Source: Streptomyces aureocirculatus (GTDB taxonomy: Bacteria; Actinomycetota; Actinomycetes; Streptomycetales; Streptomycetaceae). From it: DNA of 64,000 nt. Both the position numbers and the translations under genes were made by a program. Under the pieces are notes generated by a model, which saw nothing but the letters and a program-made list of their open reading frames with translations, did no database searches and was not told the origin of the DNA. Below, piece after piece: positions 33,586-43,797 of the stretch. The DNA lies in assembly GCF_000720475.1 (NCBI RefSeq), contig NZ_JOAP01000008.1, positions 124,001-188,000 of the forward strand. The letters run 5' to 3'. The stretch's first letter is position 1, and each line of letters begins with the position of its first letter.

Positions 33586-34302
33586 ATGAGCAACCTGCGC
33601 ATGAGCGACCACACCACCTCTCGCGGGGCCGCCTTCCGTGGCACCGCTCGGCTCCGGCTCGCCGCGGCCGTCGCCGCTCCCCTCCTCGCGTTCTCCGTCG
33701 CGTGCGGCGGCGGGGACGACTCCGGTTCCGGCGGGTCGGGCGGGTCCGGCAACGGCGACGAGGTCGCGTCCGTACCCGAGGAGCCGACCGCGAAGGGCAA
33801 GGGCGGCAAGAGCGGCACGGGCGGGAACGGCGAAGGCCCGTCGGATTCCGCCGCCGAGGGCAAGAGCGCCTTCTACGACGCGCAACTGACGTACGTGCGC
33901 TGCATGCGCACCAAGGCGGGAGTGAAGGACTTCCCCGATCCGCGCCTGAGCGGCTATCTGGACTGGCCGAAGATCGACGAGGTCGTCGACCCGAACGGCG
34001 GCGGCGAGGAGTACAAGGGCGGCAAGGACGCCGTCTGTTTCCCGGAGATGGAAAAGGCGATGAACCTGGCGCCGAAGCGCGACGCGCAGAAGGACTACGA
34101 GTCCATGCTCGCGCACGCCAAGTGCATGCGGGAGAAGGGCGTCTCCCGGTTCACCAACCCCACGATGTCCGGCGGCAAAGTCCTCCCCGGCGGCGACCCC
34201 AGCCCCGGCGACCCGGCGCTCGACCCGTCGTCGCCCGCCTACAAGCAGGCCCGCGAGGCGTGCCGGAGCAAGCTGCTCGAAGGCCTGGACGGGATGCAGT
34301 AG
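33586..34302 (+). CDS. Actinobacterial lipoprotein preceding an ABC exporter
   Basis: 238 residues from ATG 33586 (ATG 33547 and 33601 are alternatives). Signal peptide ending in FSVAC, the lipobox cysteine, then a Gly/Ser/Lys linker. The mature part has two cysteine motifs, [17 protein letters not shown] and [10 protein letters not shown], known from lipoproteins encoded with peptidoglycan-binding adaptors and MacB-type exporters in Streptomyces. The stop TAG is directly followed by the ATG of the adaptor gene. Confidence 0.85.
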   Translation: MSNLRMSDHTTSRGAAFRGTARLRLAAAVAAPLLAFSVACGGGDDSGSGGSGGSGNGDEVASVPEEPTAKGKGGKSGTGGNGEGPSDSAAEGKSAFYDAQLTYVRCMRTKAGVKDFPDPRLSGYLDWPKIDEVVDPNGGGEEYKGGKDAVCFPEMEKAMNLAPKRDAQKDYESMLAHAKCMREKGVSRFTNPTMSGGKVLPGGDPSPGDPALDPSSPAYKQAREACRSKLLEGLDGMQ

Positions 34303-35376
34303 ATGAGGCGCCGTACTGGTTTCCTCGTCGGCGGCGCCGCGGCGGCCGTCGTGGCGCTCGGCGCCGGCGCCCTGGCCTACGGCGGTGGCGGCGGGGGCGC
34401 GCGGGACGGCCGCGGCGAGCTGCCACCCGCGACCGCCACCATCGCGCGGACCGACCTCGTGCAGTCCAGGACGGTCGACGGGAAGCTCGACTTCGCGCGG
34501 CGGCGCCCGGTGAGGTCAGCGGTGCCGGGCACGGTGACGGTCGCGGCACGGGAGGGCACCACGGTCACCCGCGGCCAGGCCCTCTACGAACTCGACGACA
34601 AGCCCGTCACGCTGCTCTACGGCCCTGTGCCCGCCTTCCGCGAAATGAAGGTCGGCTCCCGCGGCAGCGACGTCCTGGAACTGGAGCGCAATCTCGTCGC
34701 GCTCGGCCTCGGCAGCGGTCTGTACGTCGACCCGCGCTTCGACCGGGCCACGGAGGCCGCCGTCAAGCTGTGGCAGAAGTCCCTCAACCGGACGCCCACC
34801 GGCAGGGTCGGCAAGGGACACGTCGTCTTCCAGCCCGCGCGGGTCACCGTCGTGCGCGCGGACGCGGCGCTCGCCGACCAGGTGGGCCCGGACACGGCCG
34901 TCCTCACGGTCGCCTCGACGCAGCCCGTCGTCCGTGCCGAACTCGACCAGGACGACGCCTCGCTGACCGCGAAGGGCACCAGGGTCGAGGTGACTCTGCC
35001 CGGCGGCACGACCGAGCGGGGCCGGGTCACGGGAACGGTGCGTCCCGAGGACACGGAAGGCCCGGAGGCCTCGGCGCGGGACGGCATCACGGTCGAGGTG
35101 ACCCTGTCCCGCGGGAGTGCCGCGGTGTCCGGCGAGAACGCCGAGGCCACGGCGAGCGTGCGGTTCGTCAGCGAGAGCCGCGAGGGCGTACTCGCGGTGC
35201 CGGTGGAGGCGGTCGTCGCACTGCGCGGCACGGACGGCGGTTACGGCTTGCAGATCGTCGAGGACGGCAGGTCCCGGATGGTACGGGTGCGGACGGGGAT
35301 GACGGCCGACGGCCGCATCGAGGTGAGCGGTCCGCGGATCCGGGCGGGGATGAAGGTCGGGGTGGCGAAGGAATGA
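34303..35376 (+). CDS. HlyD/MacA-like adaptor with peptidoglycan-binding domain
   Basis: 357 residues from ATG 34303. One N-terminal membrane anchor ([20 protein letters not shown]). Biotinyl-lipoyl-like halves [16 protein letters not shown] and [12 protein letters not shown] flank a peptidoglycan-binding domain ([32 protein letters not shown]), then a beta-barrel ([20 protein letters not shown]). It would bridge the MacB-type exporter to the wall. ATGA overlap with the ATPase. Confidence 0.87.
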   Translation: MRRRTGFLVGGAAAAVVALGAGALAYGGGGGGARDGRGELPPATATIARTDLVQSRTVDGKLDFARRRPVRSAVPGTVTVAAREGTTVTRGQALYELDDKPVTLLYGPVPAFREMKVGSRGSDVLELERNLVALGLGSGLYVDPRFDRATEAAVKLWQKSLNRTPTGRVGKGHVVFQPARVTVVRADAALADQVGPDTAVLTVASTQPVVRAELDQDDASLTAKGTRVEVTLPGGTTERGRVTGTVRPEDTEGPEASARDGITVEVTLSRGSAAVSGENAEATASVRFVSESREGVLAVPVEAVVALRGTDGGYGLQIVEDGRSRMVRVRTGMTADGRIEVSGPRIRAGMKVGVAKE

Positions 35377-36242
35377 CGTTCCCCGCCCCTGCCCCGGCGC
35401 CCGGGACCACCGCTGCCTCCCCGGCTCCCGGAACGACCGCGCCCGCCCCCGTCGTCGAGCTGCGGGACGTCACCAAGTCGTACGCCGGAGACGTGCACGC
35501 CCTGCGCGGTGTGAGCCTCACCGTGCGCGCCGGTGAACTCCTCGCGATCGTCGGGCCCTCGGGGTCGGGAAAGTCGACGGTGCTCAACGTCATCGGCACG
35601 CTCGACGCGCCCACGGCGGGCACGGTCCGCGTGGCCGGGTACGACGTGGGCCGGATGTCGGACGCGCACCTGTCCGCGCTGCGCGCACGCCACATCGGCT
35701 TCGTGTTCCAGCACTTCCATCTGGCGGCGGGCCGCGACGCCCTCGACAACGTCGCGGACGGCCTCCTGTACGCGGGCGTCCCCCGCAAGGAGCGCAGGGC
35801 CCGCGCCCGCGCCGCCCTGGAGCGGGTCCGCCTCGGTCACCGCCTGCGCCACCGGCCCGCCGAGCTCTCCGGCGGCGAGAAGCAGCGCGTCGCCATCGCC
35901 CGCGCGCTGGTCGGCGAGCCGGACCTGCTCCTTGCCGACGAGCCGACCGGCGCCCTGGACACGGCGTCCGGCGAGGTCGTCATGGAGTTGCTCCGCGAGC
36001 TGAACGCGGCGGGCACCACGGTCTGCGTGATCACCCACGACACCGAGATCGCGGGTTCGCTGCCGCGCCGGGTGCGCTTCCGGGACGGCGGGATCGCGTC
36101 GGACTCCCGTACACCGTCGGACTCCCGTACACCGTCGGAGACCCGTGCGCAGTCCGAGTTCCGTACGCCGTCCGAGTTCCGTACGCAGTCGGAGACCCGT
36201 ACACAGTCGGAGTCCCGTACGCAGGAGGGGAGTTCACCGTGA
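35373..36242 (+). CDS. MacB/LolD-type ABC exporter ATPase
   Basis: 289 residues from ATG 35373. A Pro/Ala/Thr-rich head of about 27 residues is followed by the ATPase: [20 protein letters not shown], Walker [11 protein letters not shown] loop FVFQHFH, signature [15 protein letters not shown], Walker [13 protein letters not shown], His switch ITHDTEIA. The C-terminus carries seven hexapeptide repeats not seen in the family. Overlaps the permease by GTGA. Confidence 0.93.
   Translation: MTFPAPAPAPGTTAASPAPGTTAPAPVVELRDVTKSYAGDVHALRGVSLTVRAGELLAIVGPSGSGKSTVLNVIGTLDAPTAGTVRVAGYDVGRMSDAHLSALRARHIGFVFQHFHLAAGRDALDNVADGLLYAGVPRKERRARARAALERVRLGHRLRHRPAELSGGEKQRVAIARALVGEPDLLLADEPTGALDTASGEVVMELLRELNAAGTTVCVITHDTEIAGSLPRRVRFRDGGIASDSRTPSDSRTPSETRAQSEFRTPSEFRTQSETRTQSESRTQEGSSP
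36099..36224 (+). repeat. Seven tandem 18-bp repeats in the ABC ATPase tail
   Basis: Seven 18-bp units of the type TCGGACTCCCGTACACCG, all in frame, encoding S-(D/E)-(S/T/F)-R-(T/A)-(P/Q). The first two are identical; later ones diverge. They extend the ATPase beyond its fold by a charged flexible tail. Confidence 0.92.
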
Positions 36243-37441
36243 GCATGAGGAGTTCGCGCCTCAAATCCGCCCGGCTCTCGCCCCTCGACCTCCTCGGGCT
36301 CGGCGCGGTCGGACTGCGCGCCCGTCGGGCCCGGGTCGTCCTGTCCGCGCTCGGGATTGCCATCGGGATCGCCACGATGGTGGCCGTGGTGGGCCTGTCC
36401 CAGTCCAGCAAGTCGGACCTGATGGCCCGGCTCGACCGTCTCGGCACCAACCTCCTGACGGTGGAGGCGGGTGAGGACCCGCTGGGCGGGGGTCTGAAGC
36501 TGCCGAAGTCGGCGGTGGCGATGGTCGAGCGCATCGGCCCCGTGCGGCACGCGACGGCGACGGGCAACGTGGACGCGAAGGTCCGGCGCAGCGACGTGGT
36601 GCCGGAGGAGCGGACGGCGGGCGTCACCACCCAGGCGGCCCGCACCGACCTGCTGTCGGCCCTTGGCGCCCGGGTGGCCGAGGGGGCCTGGCTCGACAGG
36701 GGCAACGAGCGACTGCCGGTCACGGTCCTCGGCTCGGTCGCCGCGCGGCGGCTCGGCGTCACCGAGCCGGGCGAGAAGATCATGATGGACGACGAGTACG
36801 TCGTCGTGGTCGGCATCCTCGCGCCCGTGGAGCTGGTGCCCACCCTGGACCGGGTGGCGATGATCGGCTTCCCCGCGGCCCGGAAGTACTTCCGCTTCGA
36901 CGGCCACCCCTCGATGGTCTTCGAGCGGTCCCCGGACGCCGCGGTCGAGGACGTGCGCGCCGTGCTCGCCCGTACGGTCAGCCCCGGCGCCGAGGGCTCC
37001 GTGAAGGTCTCCCGGCCGTCGGACGCGCTCGCGGCGAAGGCGGCGACCGACAAGGGCCTGACCACCCTGATGCTCGGGCTCGGCGCGGTGGCGCTCCTTG
37101 TCGGCGGTGTCGGCGTGGCCAACACCATGGTCATCTCCGTCCTGGAGCGCCGCCAGGAGATCGGCCTGCGCCGCGCGCTCGGGGCCACCAGGAACGCCGT
37201 CCGGCTGCAGTTCCTCACGGAGTCGCTGCTGTTGTCGGCACTCGGCGGCGCGGCGGGGGCCGCACTCGGCGCGGCCGCGACGTTCGGCTTCGCCCTCGCC
37301 CAGGGCTGGACCGCCGTGGTCCCGCCGTGGTCCGTGGCGGCCGGTTTCGCGGCGACGCTGCTCATCGGCGTCCTCGCGGGCCTCTACCCGGCGGTGCGGG
37401 CCTCGCGGCTGCACCCCACGGTGGCCCTGAACGCCACGTGA
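36239..37441 (+). CDS. MacB-type ABC permease (FtsX fold)
   Basis: 400 residues from GTG 36239. TM1 near 32-52 ([20 protein letters not shown]), a large extracellular MacB_PCD domain ([19 protein letters not shown] and on), then FtsX core with three helices near 275-295, 325-350 and 360-380 and the coupling motif [20 protein letters not shown]. Completes the lipoprotein-adaptor-ATPase-permease operon, which probably exports a peptide or lipid. Confidence 0.93.
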   Translation: MSMRSSRLKSARLSPLDLLGLGAVGLRARRARVVLSALGIAIGIATMVAVVGLSQSSKSDLMARLDRLGTNLLTVEAGEDPLGGGLKLPKSAVAMVERIGPVRHATATGNVDAKVRRSDVVPEERTAGVTTQAARTDLLSALGARVAEGAWLDRGNERLPVTVLGSVAARRLGVTEPGEKIMMDDEYVVVVGILAPVELVPTLDRVAMIGFPAARKYFRFDGHPSMVFERSPDAAVEDVRAVLARTVSPGAEGSVKVSRPSDALAAKAATDKGLTTLMLGLGAVALLVGGVGVANTMVISVLERRQEIGLRRALGATRNAVRLQFLTESLLLSALGGAAGAALGAAATFGFALAQGWTAVVPPWSVAAGFAATLLIGVLAGLYPAVRASRLHPTVALNAT

Positions 37442-37638
37442 CCGGGTTCGAGCGGCGGGGGACCGTACTGCGTACCCGCGGATGACGAAGGTGAAGGCGG
37501 AGCCTGGCATGATCGTCTTACGCGCGTAGTTCCGCGAGCGGTCCCATGGTGTCACCATGCGGAGTCCAGGTGCACCCGGCACGGCCCGGACGCGGTGTGC
37601 GGGGCGGTGCGACACGGGGCGCGGAGGGGGAGGCGTGG

Positions 37639-38160
37639 ATGGCTGAGGTGTTCTTGCGACGGCTGACCCGGTGGCAGGCGGAGCAGCAGCGGGAGGCGAT
37701 GGCGCACCTGTACGTGACGTGCCACGAGCCGGACGGCGGGAGCCGCGAGGCGTTCCTCGACCGGTTCGAACGGCACGTGCAGGAGTCGGACTTCGACATG
37801 GTGACCGCCAACTCCGGTGCTGTGCTCGTCGGTTGCCTGTACGGCTACAGACCCGAGCGGGGCGGCGCGCTCGCGGACGCCTTCCGTGACCTGCTGCCCG
37901 CCGACCTGGTCGTCCCCGCCGGGTCGGGGCGGTTGTTCGTCCTCACGGAGCTGATGGTGCTTCCGGAGTACCGCTGCCGGGGCGTCGCCACCCGTCTGCG
38001 GGACCTCCTGTTGTCCCGGCACACGGCCGACGTCGTCGCCGCCGCGGTGCCGCCCGGCACGAAGTCCGCGCACGAGGTGCTGCGGGCGTGGTCCTACACG
38101 AAGCTGGGCGAGTTCCCGGCGCCGCCGGGTGAGGCGTGGCTGCGCCCGCGCTCCGACTGA
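37639..38160 (+). CDS. GNAT-family N-acetyltransferase
   Basis: 173 residues from ATG 37639, with GGGGGAGG 5 bases upstream. GNAT fold: VFLRRLTRWQAEQQREAMAH, FVLTELMVLPEYRCRGVATR with the acetyl-CoA loop (RCRGVATRL), then VVAAAVPPGTKSAHEVLRAW. About 200 bases after the permease gene; may be separate from it. Substrate unknown. Confidence 0.85.
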   Translation: MAEVFLRRLTRWQAEQQREAMAHLYVTCHEPDGGSREAFLDRFERHVQESDFDMVTANSGAVLVGCLYGYRPERGGALADAFRDLLPADLVVPAGSGRLFVLTELMVLPEYRCRGVATRLRDLLLSRHTADVVAAAVPPGTKSAHEVLRAWSYTKLGEFPAPPGEAWLRPRSD

Positions 38161-38229
38161 GGGGGCAGGTTATCCACAGGCCTGGAACCCCGTCGGCGGC
38201 TCGGCTCCGGTTCCAGGCACTATGGGGCC

Positions 38230-40068
38230 ATGAGTGAGACGGGTAAGCAGCCACACGCGGGGCCGGAGCGGGCCGACGGATCGATGCCCGACTGGGAGAA
38301 GCGCTTCCGCGCCCCGCGTGTCTCCCTGCCGGACTGGGCGGAGGACGCCCCGGACCGTTCCCTGTTCGTGTCGAACGCCACGGGGACGTACGAGTTGTAC
38401 GCGTGGGACCGCGCGACGGGCGAGCAGCGCCAGGTCACGGACCGGCCGAACGGCACGACGGACGGCGTCCTGTCGCCGGACGGCCGCTGGATCTGGTGGT
38501 TCAGCGACACCGACGGCGACGAGTTCGGTGTCTGGCTGCGCCAGCCCTTCGACGGCAGTGGCACGGACGGGCCCGCGGTCCCGGGGCTCGACCCTTCGTA
38601 CCCCGCGGGCCTCGCCATCGGCCGCGACGGGCGCACGGTGGTGGTGGGCCGGTCCACCGACGAGGACGGCTCGACGATCCACGTCGTGCGCGCCGACGCG
38701 GCCCCCGGCGAGGCGCCCGCCGAGATCTACCGCCACCGCGAGTCCGCCGGCGTCGGCGACCTGTCGCACGACGGCACGCTGATCGCCGTCGAGCACACCG
38801 AGCACGGCGACGCGATGCACGCGTCGTTGCGCGTCCTGCGCACCGACGGCTCGACGGTCGCCGACCTCGACGACAGCAGGGGCGGCACCGTCGACCTGGG
38901 CCTGGAGGTGCTGGGCTTCGCCCCGGTGGACGGCGACACCCGACTCCTGGTGGGCCACCAGCGCCGCGGCCGCTGGGAGCCGATGGTGTGGGACGTGGCC
39001 ACGGGCGAGGAGACCGACCTGGCGCTCGACCTGCCGGGCGACGTCTCCGCCGAGTGGTATCCGGACGGCTCCGCGCTGCTCGTCGCGCACGGCTTCGAGG
39101 CCCGCGGCGACCTGTGGCGTTACGACTTCGCCACCCGCGAGCTGACCCCCGTACCGACCCCGCGCGGCTCGGTCTCCGGCGCCACCGCCCGCCCCGACGG
39201 CACCGTGGAGTACATGTGGTCGTCGGCCGCCGAGCCGCCGGTCCTGCGCTCCACCTCCGGCAAGGTCGTCCTGGACCCGCCCGGCATGAAGGCGCCCCGC
39301 TCGGTGCCGGTCGAGGACGTGTGGGTGGAAGGACCCGGCGGCCGCATCCACGCCCTCGTGCAGAACCCCGCGGGGGCGGCCGGGCCGCTGCCCACCGTCT
39401 TCGAGGTGCACGGCGGCCCGACCTGGCACGACAGCGACGCCTTCGCGGCCGGTCCCGCCGCCTGGGTGGACCACGGGTACGCGGTGGTCCGGGTCAACTA
39501 CCGCGGCTCCACCGGGTACGGCCGGGAGTGGACGGACGCCCTCAAGCACCGTGTCGGCCTCATCGAGCTGGAGGACATCGCCGCCGTGCGCGAGTGGGCC
39601 GTGTCCTGCGGCCTCGCCGACCCGGACCGCCTGATCCTCGCCGGCGGCTCCTGGGGCGGCTACCTCACGCTCCTCGGCCTCGGCACCCAGCCGGACGCCT
39701 GGGCCCTCGGCCTGTCCGCCGTGCCCGTCGCGGACTACGTGACGGCGTACCACGACGAGATGGAGGCCCTGAAGGCCCTCGACCGCACCTTGTTCGGGGG
39801 TACGCCCGAAGAGGTCCCCGAGCGCTTCGAGGCCTCGTCCCCGTTGACGTACGTGGACGCCGTGAAGGCCCCCGTCTACATCTCCGCCGGGGTGAACGAT
39901 CCGCGCTGCCCGATCCGCCAGGTCGAGAACTACGTCGACCGGCTCGCGGCCCGGGACGCCGTGCACGAGGTGTACCGGTACGACGCGGGGCACGGGTCAC
40001 TGGTCGTGGACGAGCGGATCAAGCAGGTGGGCCTGGAGCTGGACTTCGCCAGGCGGCACCTGGGGTAG
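38230..40068 (+). CDS. S9-family prolyl oligopeptidase
   Basis: 612 residues from ATG 38230. Residues 30-340 are a beta-propeller (repeated DG and W motifs such as VLSPDGRWIWWFSDTDGDEF). Residues 365-612 are an alpha/beta hydrolase: FEVHGGPTWHD oxyanion region, nucleophile Ser in GGSWGGYLT, Asp in GVNDPRCPI and His in DAGHGSLV. Cytoplasmic, no signal peptide. Cleaves short peptides. Confidence 0.94.
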   Translation: MSETGKQPHAGPERADGSMPDWEKRFRAPRVSLPDWAEDAPDRSLFVSNATGTYELYAWDRATGEQRQVTDRPNGTTDGVLSPDGRWIWWFSDTDGDEFGVWLRQPFDGSGTDGPAVPGLDPSYPAGLAIGRDGRTVVVGRSTDEDGSTIHVVRADAAPGEAPAEIYRHRESAGVGDLSHDGTLIAVEHTEHGDAMHASLRVLRTDGSTVADLDDSRGGTVDLGLEVLGFAPVDGDTRLLVGHQRRGRWEPMVWDVATGEETDLALDLPGDVSAEWYPDGSALLVAHGFEARGDLWRYDFATRELTPVPTPRGSVSGATARPDGTVEYMWSSAAEPPVLRSTSGKVVLDPPGMKAPRSVPVEDVWVEGPGGRIHALVQNPAGAAGPLPTVFEVHGGPTWHDSDAFAAGPAAWVDHGYAVVRVNYRGSTGYGREWTDALKHRVGLIELEDIAAVREWAVSCGLADPDRLILAGGSWGGYLTLLGLGTQPDAWALGLSAVPVADYVTAYHDEMEALKALDRTLFGGTPEEVPERFEASSPLTYVDAVKAPVYISAGVNDPRCPIRQVENYVDRLAARDAVHEVYRYDAGHGSLVVDERIKQVGLELDFARRHLG

Positions 40069-40074
40069 ACCTTA

Positions 40075-40098
40075 GGAGGGGCTGGAAACAGCCCCTCC
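40075..40098 (+). terminator. Terminator hairpin with Streptomyces REP-like continuation
   Basis: GGAGGGGCTG, loop GAAA, CAGCCCCTCC: a perfect 10-bp stem directly after the S9 gene. It continues into CGTTCGAGGAGCGGGGTC and GGGGCGGAGCCCC, a palindromic sequence type scattered between genes in many Streptomyces genomes. Confidence 0.8.
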
Positions 40099-40193
40099 GG
40101 CGTTCGAGGAGCGGGGTCTGGGGCGGAGCCCCGGTTTCGGGAAGGGGCGGGGTGGGGGGAGAGCCCGCCGCAGGCGCCCCGTACCGTGGAGGG

Positions 40194-41069
40194 GTGTACC
40201 GGTTCCTGCTGACCCCCCGCTGGTGGGGGATCAACCTCTTCGTCGCGCTGTCGATCCCCGTATGCCTGTTCATGGGCTCCTGGCAGCTCAGCCGCTTCGA
40301 GGACCGCGTACAGGACCACGAGGACGCCAAGCAGCACGCCACCACGGACACGGGCACGGCCCGCCCCCTGACCTCACTCCTTCCGGTGGACAAGAGGACG
40401 TCGGGCGAGACGGCGGCGGCCACCGGCCGGTGGGGCAGGCAACTCCTCGTACCGGACCGGGAGTTGGACGACAAGCGCGGGTTCTACGTGCTGACGCTCC
40501 TGGACACGGGCGACGGCAGGTCACTGCCGGTGGTCCGGGGCTGGCTGCCGGGCACCGCAGACGCGAAGAAGGCCCCGGCGGCCCCGCGGGGCCAGGTCGA
40601 GGTGACCGGCGCTTTGCAGGCGTCGGAGAGCCTCAGCTCCGACGGTGTGTCCAAGGCGGGCGGCCTGCCGCCGGGACAGGTCGGCATGATCAGCGCGGCG
40701 TCCCTGGTGAACCTGGTCCCGGACGACGTGTACGACGCGTGGATCACGCTCGACGAGGGCGACAGGAGCGGGGCGGGCCTGAAGCCCGTACCGGCGTCGG
40801 CGCCCGAGGACAGCGGCCTGGACATGAAGGCGTTCCAGAACCTGGGTTACACCGGTGAGTGGTTCGTCTTCGCCGGGTTCGTGCTCTTCATGTGGTTCCG
40901 GCTTTTCCGGCGGGAGCGGGAGTTCGCACGGGACGCGGCGCTCGGCCTGCTGCCGGACCCGGACGCCGATCCGGCCCCGGACACCGTCGAGGACCCTGAC
41001 ACCGCCGAGGACCCTGACACCGCCAAGGACCCCGATCCGACGGCGAAGGCTGCGCCCACCCAGGGCTGA
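40194..41069 (+). CDS. SURF1-family cytochrome oxidase assembly protein
   Basis: 291 residues from GTG 40194. N-terminal helix (WWGINLFVALSIPVCLFMGS) with the WQLSRFEDR motif, an extracytoplasmic domain (GFYVLTLLDTGDGRSLPVVR, GWLPG, VTGALQ), and a C-terminal helix (GEWFVFAGFVLFMWFRLF). Matches actinobacterial SURF1, which assists haem-copper oxidase assembly. The tail (about 40 residues) is a Asp/Pro/Thr repeat (EDPDTAEDPDTAKDPDP). GGAGGG sits very close to the start, so the precise start is less sure. Confidence 0.86.
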   Translation: MYRFLLTPRWWGINLFVALSIPVCLFMGSWQLSRFEDRVQDHEDAKQHATTDTGTARPLTSLLPVDKRTSGETAAATGRWGRQLLVPDRELDDKRGFYVLTLLDTGDGRSLPVVRGWLPGTADAKKAPAAPRGQVEVTGALQASESLSSDGVSKAGGLPPGQVGMISAASLVNLVPDDVYDAWITLDEGDRSGAGLKPVPASAPEDSGLDMKAFQNLGYTGEWFVFAGFVLFMWFRLFRREREFARDAALGLLPDPDADPAPDTVEDPDTAEDPDTAKDPDPTAKAAPTQG

Positions 41070-41124
41070 CGCACCCAGGGCACCCAGGGCTTCCGGTGCT
41101 GACGCACCCGCGGCCCGCGCGGGG

Positions 41125-42696
41125 CTACTGCGCCGCGAGCACCCCGGTCTTGTACACCGTCCCGGAACACGCGTTGCCGACCGTCGTGCTCACCGAGGGC
41201 GATCCCGGGTCCGCCGTGAGGGACACCGCGACGCTGCCGTCGACGGTGCCGTCGTCCGCGCGGACCAACTGGGGTGTCGCGCCGCCCGGGTCGCCGCTCT
41301 CGGAGCCGCCGGTGCCGCCGCCCGCGCCGCCGCCGTCACTGGGCGACGGGTTCGGCGAGGGGTCGCCGCCCTCGGACGGGCAGGTGGCCGAAGGCACCCA
41401 GGCGAACCGCACCTCGTAGGCCGCGCCGGCCTTGAGGACGAGCGAGCTCGACTCCTGTGCCGGGTCGGGCAGGCCGACCGCGGCGTCGCCCGCCGTGTGG
41501 TCGACGACGTTGACGTTGCCCGGCTCGGTGGCGCCCTGGGCCGCGGCGACGACGGTGCCCGCGCTGTTCACGGTGCAACTGTCGCCGGAGACGTTGGAGA
41601 TGCGGAACGTGCCGTACACCTTGCCGTCGGCCTCGGCGGGCCCGGTGGTGCCGATGGCGCTGAGCTGGGCGGCGTCGCAGGCCGGTGAGGAGGCGGCGGC
41701 GGTGTCCTCGGAGCCCGGTTCGTGGCCGCCGGTGGCGCCGCCGGGCTTTTCACCCTTGTCCTTGCCGCCCTTCTCCTTGTCCTTCTTGCCCTTTTCGTCC
41801 TTCTTTTCCTTCTTGTCCTTGGGCTTGTCGCCCTTGGACTCCTTCTCGTGCTTGTCGCGGTCGGTGGTGCCGCCGGAGTCCTGCCGGCTCGGCTGGTTGC
41901 TGCCCGCGCCCACGATGGAGGGGCGGGCGTCGGAGTCGCCGCCGGAGTTGGTGACGTGCACCAGGGCGGGGACGGCCGTGCCGACGAGGAGCGCGGCCGC
42001 GGCCACGCCGACGAGGGCCTGGCGCTTGCGGGCGCGGCGAGCGGGGACCGCGTGCCGCAGCCTTTCCAGGGCGGCGTCGCCCGGCTCGATCCCGCCGACG
42101 GTGTCCTTGAGCAGGCGCCGCAGCGCCAGTTCGTCGTTGTCGAGGCCGTCGGGTTCGTCGCCGTCATCGGCGGCGCCGTCGCCGAACGGACCGCCTCCGA
42201 AGCGGCCTCCGCCGGAGCCGCCCCCACGGGACCCGCCGCCCGAGCCGCCCGAGCCGGAGCTGCCGGACCCGCCGGACCCCTTGGCCCCCTCGCCCGCCGG
42301 ACCCTCCGCGGCGTCCTTCAGGCCCCCTTCAGAGCCCTTCAGACCCCCTTCGGGACCCTTCAGGCCGCTACCGCCCCGGGAGACGCTGCCCGCGTCGGAG
42401 CCACGCGCGTCGGAGCTACTCGCGCCCGAACCGTCCGCGTCCGAACCGTCCGCGTCCGAGCCCTCCGCGCGGGAGGCGCCCGCCTTCACAGCCAGGTCCA
42501 GGACCACACCGGCCCCGCCGGAGCCGCCGGACCGGCCGGGCCCACCGCTCCCGCTCCCGATCAAGCCCAGGACGCCCGTTCCGCGATCGCAGTCGCGGGC
42601 GGTACGTCGCTCTTCGTACACGTTCACGTTCACGTTCTGTCGTTCGCGCGTGGTGCCGCGCGCAGCGCCGTTCCTCGTGCGCCCCTTGTACGTCAT
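41125..42696 (-). CDS. Membrane-anchored low-complexity protein coupled to a SigE-family sigma factor
   Basis: 523 residues from ATG 42696, ATGA overlap with the sigma gene. A cytoplasmic head of about 215 residues is Gly/Ser/Asp repeats; an acidic-helical stretch (DELALRRLLKDTVGGIEPGD, LERLRHAVPARRARKRQ) precedes one TM helix (ALVGVAAAALLVGTAVPALV). Outside are a Lys/Asp/Glu-rich spacer (about 50 charged residues) and a beta-rich domain with Cys pairs (PACDAAQL, DSCTVN, ATCPSE, NACSGTVY). The position suggests an anti-sigma or effector role for the sigma factor; sequence does not prove it. Confidence 0.82.
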   Translation of the reverse strand: MTYKGRTRNGAARGTTRERQNVNVNVYEERRTARDCDRGTGVLGLIGSGSGGPGRSGGSGGAGVVLDLAVKAGASRAEGSDADGSDADGSGASSSDARGSDAGSVSRGGSGLKGPEGGLKGSEGGLKDAAEGPAGEGAKGSGGSGSSGSGGSGGGSRGGGSGGGRFGGGPFGDGAADDGDEPDGLDNDELALRRLLKDTVGGIEPGDAALERLRHAVPARRARKRQALVGVAAAALLVGTAVPALVHVTNSGGDSDARPSIVGAGSNQPSRQDSGGTTDRDKHEKESKGDKPKDKKEKKDEKGKKDKEKGGKDKGEKPGGATGGHEPGSEDTAAASSPACDAAQLSAIGTTGPAEADGKVYGTFRISNVSGDSCTVNSAGTVVAAAQGATEPGNVNVVDHTAGDAAVGLPDPAQESSSLVLKAGAAYEVRFAWVPSATCPSEGGDPSPNPSPSDGGGAGGGTGGSESGDPGGATPQLVRADDGTVDGSVAVSLTADPGSPSVSTTVGNACSGTVYKTGVLAAQ

Positions 42697-43346
42697 GCCG
42701 GGGCCTCCATGGCTACCCGCAGGGCGGCGATGCCCCGCGAGCCGTACGCCTTGACCGAGCCGAGGGATATGCCGAGGGTCTCGGCGACCTGGGCCTCGGT
42801 CATGTCGGCGAAGTACCGCAGCACGAGGACCTCGCGCTGGCGGCGCTGCAGGCCGCGCATGGCCTTGATGAGCTCGTCGCGCTCAAGGATGTCGTACGCG
42901 CCCTCCTCGGCGCTCGCCATGTCCGGCATCGGCTTGGTGAGCAGCTTCAGGCCGAGGATGCGGCGGCGCAGCGCGGACCGGGAGAGGTTCACGACGGTCT
43001 GGCGCAGATAGGCGAGGGTCTTTTCGGGATCGCGCACCCGCTTGCGCGCGGAGTGCACGCGGATGAAGGCCTCCTGCACGACGTCCTCGCAGGACGCGGT
43101 GTCGTCGAGGAGCAGGGCGGCGAGGCCGAGCAGTGACCTGTAGTGCGCGCGGTAGGTCTCGGTGAGATGGTCGACGGTGGTGCCCGCGGTCACGCTCAAC
43201 TCATCGCCCTCGCGCTGAGTCGGGATGCGGGCAGGCCGCGCCGCCGGCATGGGGGCGATCACCGGCATGCCGCCGGGAACGCGCCGCCGGGGCGGTCGCA
43301 GTGCCGCCGCGCCGCTCGCCGCTGTGAAGTCCAGTACCTCTGCCAC
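42693..43346 (-). CDS. SigE-family ECF RNA polymerase sigma factor
   Basis: 217 residues from GTG 43346. A Pro/Arg-rich head of about 55 residues is followed by sigma region 2 (YRAHYRSLLGLAALLLDDTA, then SCEDVVQEAFIRVH) and region 4 (LQRRQREVLVLRYFADMTEA, then QVAETLGISLGSVKAYGSRG), the short architecture of actinobacterial SigE-family factors. The start has only a weak upstream binding sequence. In Streptomyces this sigma sits next to asd-lysC, as here. Confidence 0.92.
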   Translation of the reverse strand: MAEVLDFTAASGAAALRPPRRRVPGGMPVIAPMPAARPARIPTQREGDELSVTAGTTVDHLTETYRAHYRSLLGLAALLLDDTASCEDVVQEAFIRVHSARKRVRDPEKTLAYLRQTVVNLSRSALRRRILGLKLLTKPMPDMASAEEGAYDILERDELIKAMRGLQRRQREVLVLRYFADMTEAQVAETLGISLGSVKAYGSRGIAALRVAMEAPA

Positions 43347-43797
43347 GCCTGTTGGACACGCTTCCCCCCATCAGGGTTGTACGCGCCGGGTGTGGCGTAT
43401 TGCATCGCGTGCCCGGTGCGAGGCGTGCACGCCGTGGTCGCGGCGTGCGTCGCGGCTGTGGGAATCGCTCGCGACGATGCATCAAATGCCCCCATGCGTA
43501 CCAGCTCTTCCCCTATGCCCCATCTTCTTCGCGCAGCACTTCAGGCAGCCGCCCACTGGAGGGCGACGGCGAAGACGCGCGCTGTGCCGCCGCGGTTGCA
43601 GCGCACAGGAGCCGAATCTTCGAACGCGGAGACGTCCCAGTTCAAGCGGTCTGGACCATCAGGTTGGACACAGAACTTACACACTTCCCAGCGGGCCTTC
43701 CGCTCCGGGCACCGGAAGCACGGCGTCCGCTGACGGAAACCGTGGGTCCGCTCAGCGGTTCCGGACGCGGCCGCTCAGCGGTTCCGCACGCGTCCGC
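43347..43797. other. Intergenic region upstream of the sigma factor
   Basis: About 450 bases between the sigma gene start and the asd stop. It must hold the sigma promoter. No coding frame is convincing on either strand. Three copies of a 23-bp repeat occupy the end next to asd (separate entry). Confidence 0.5.

Noticed and set aside
38170..39993. Open frame of 607 codons on the minus strand
   Set aside because: Exact antisense shadow of the S9 peptidase.
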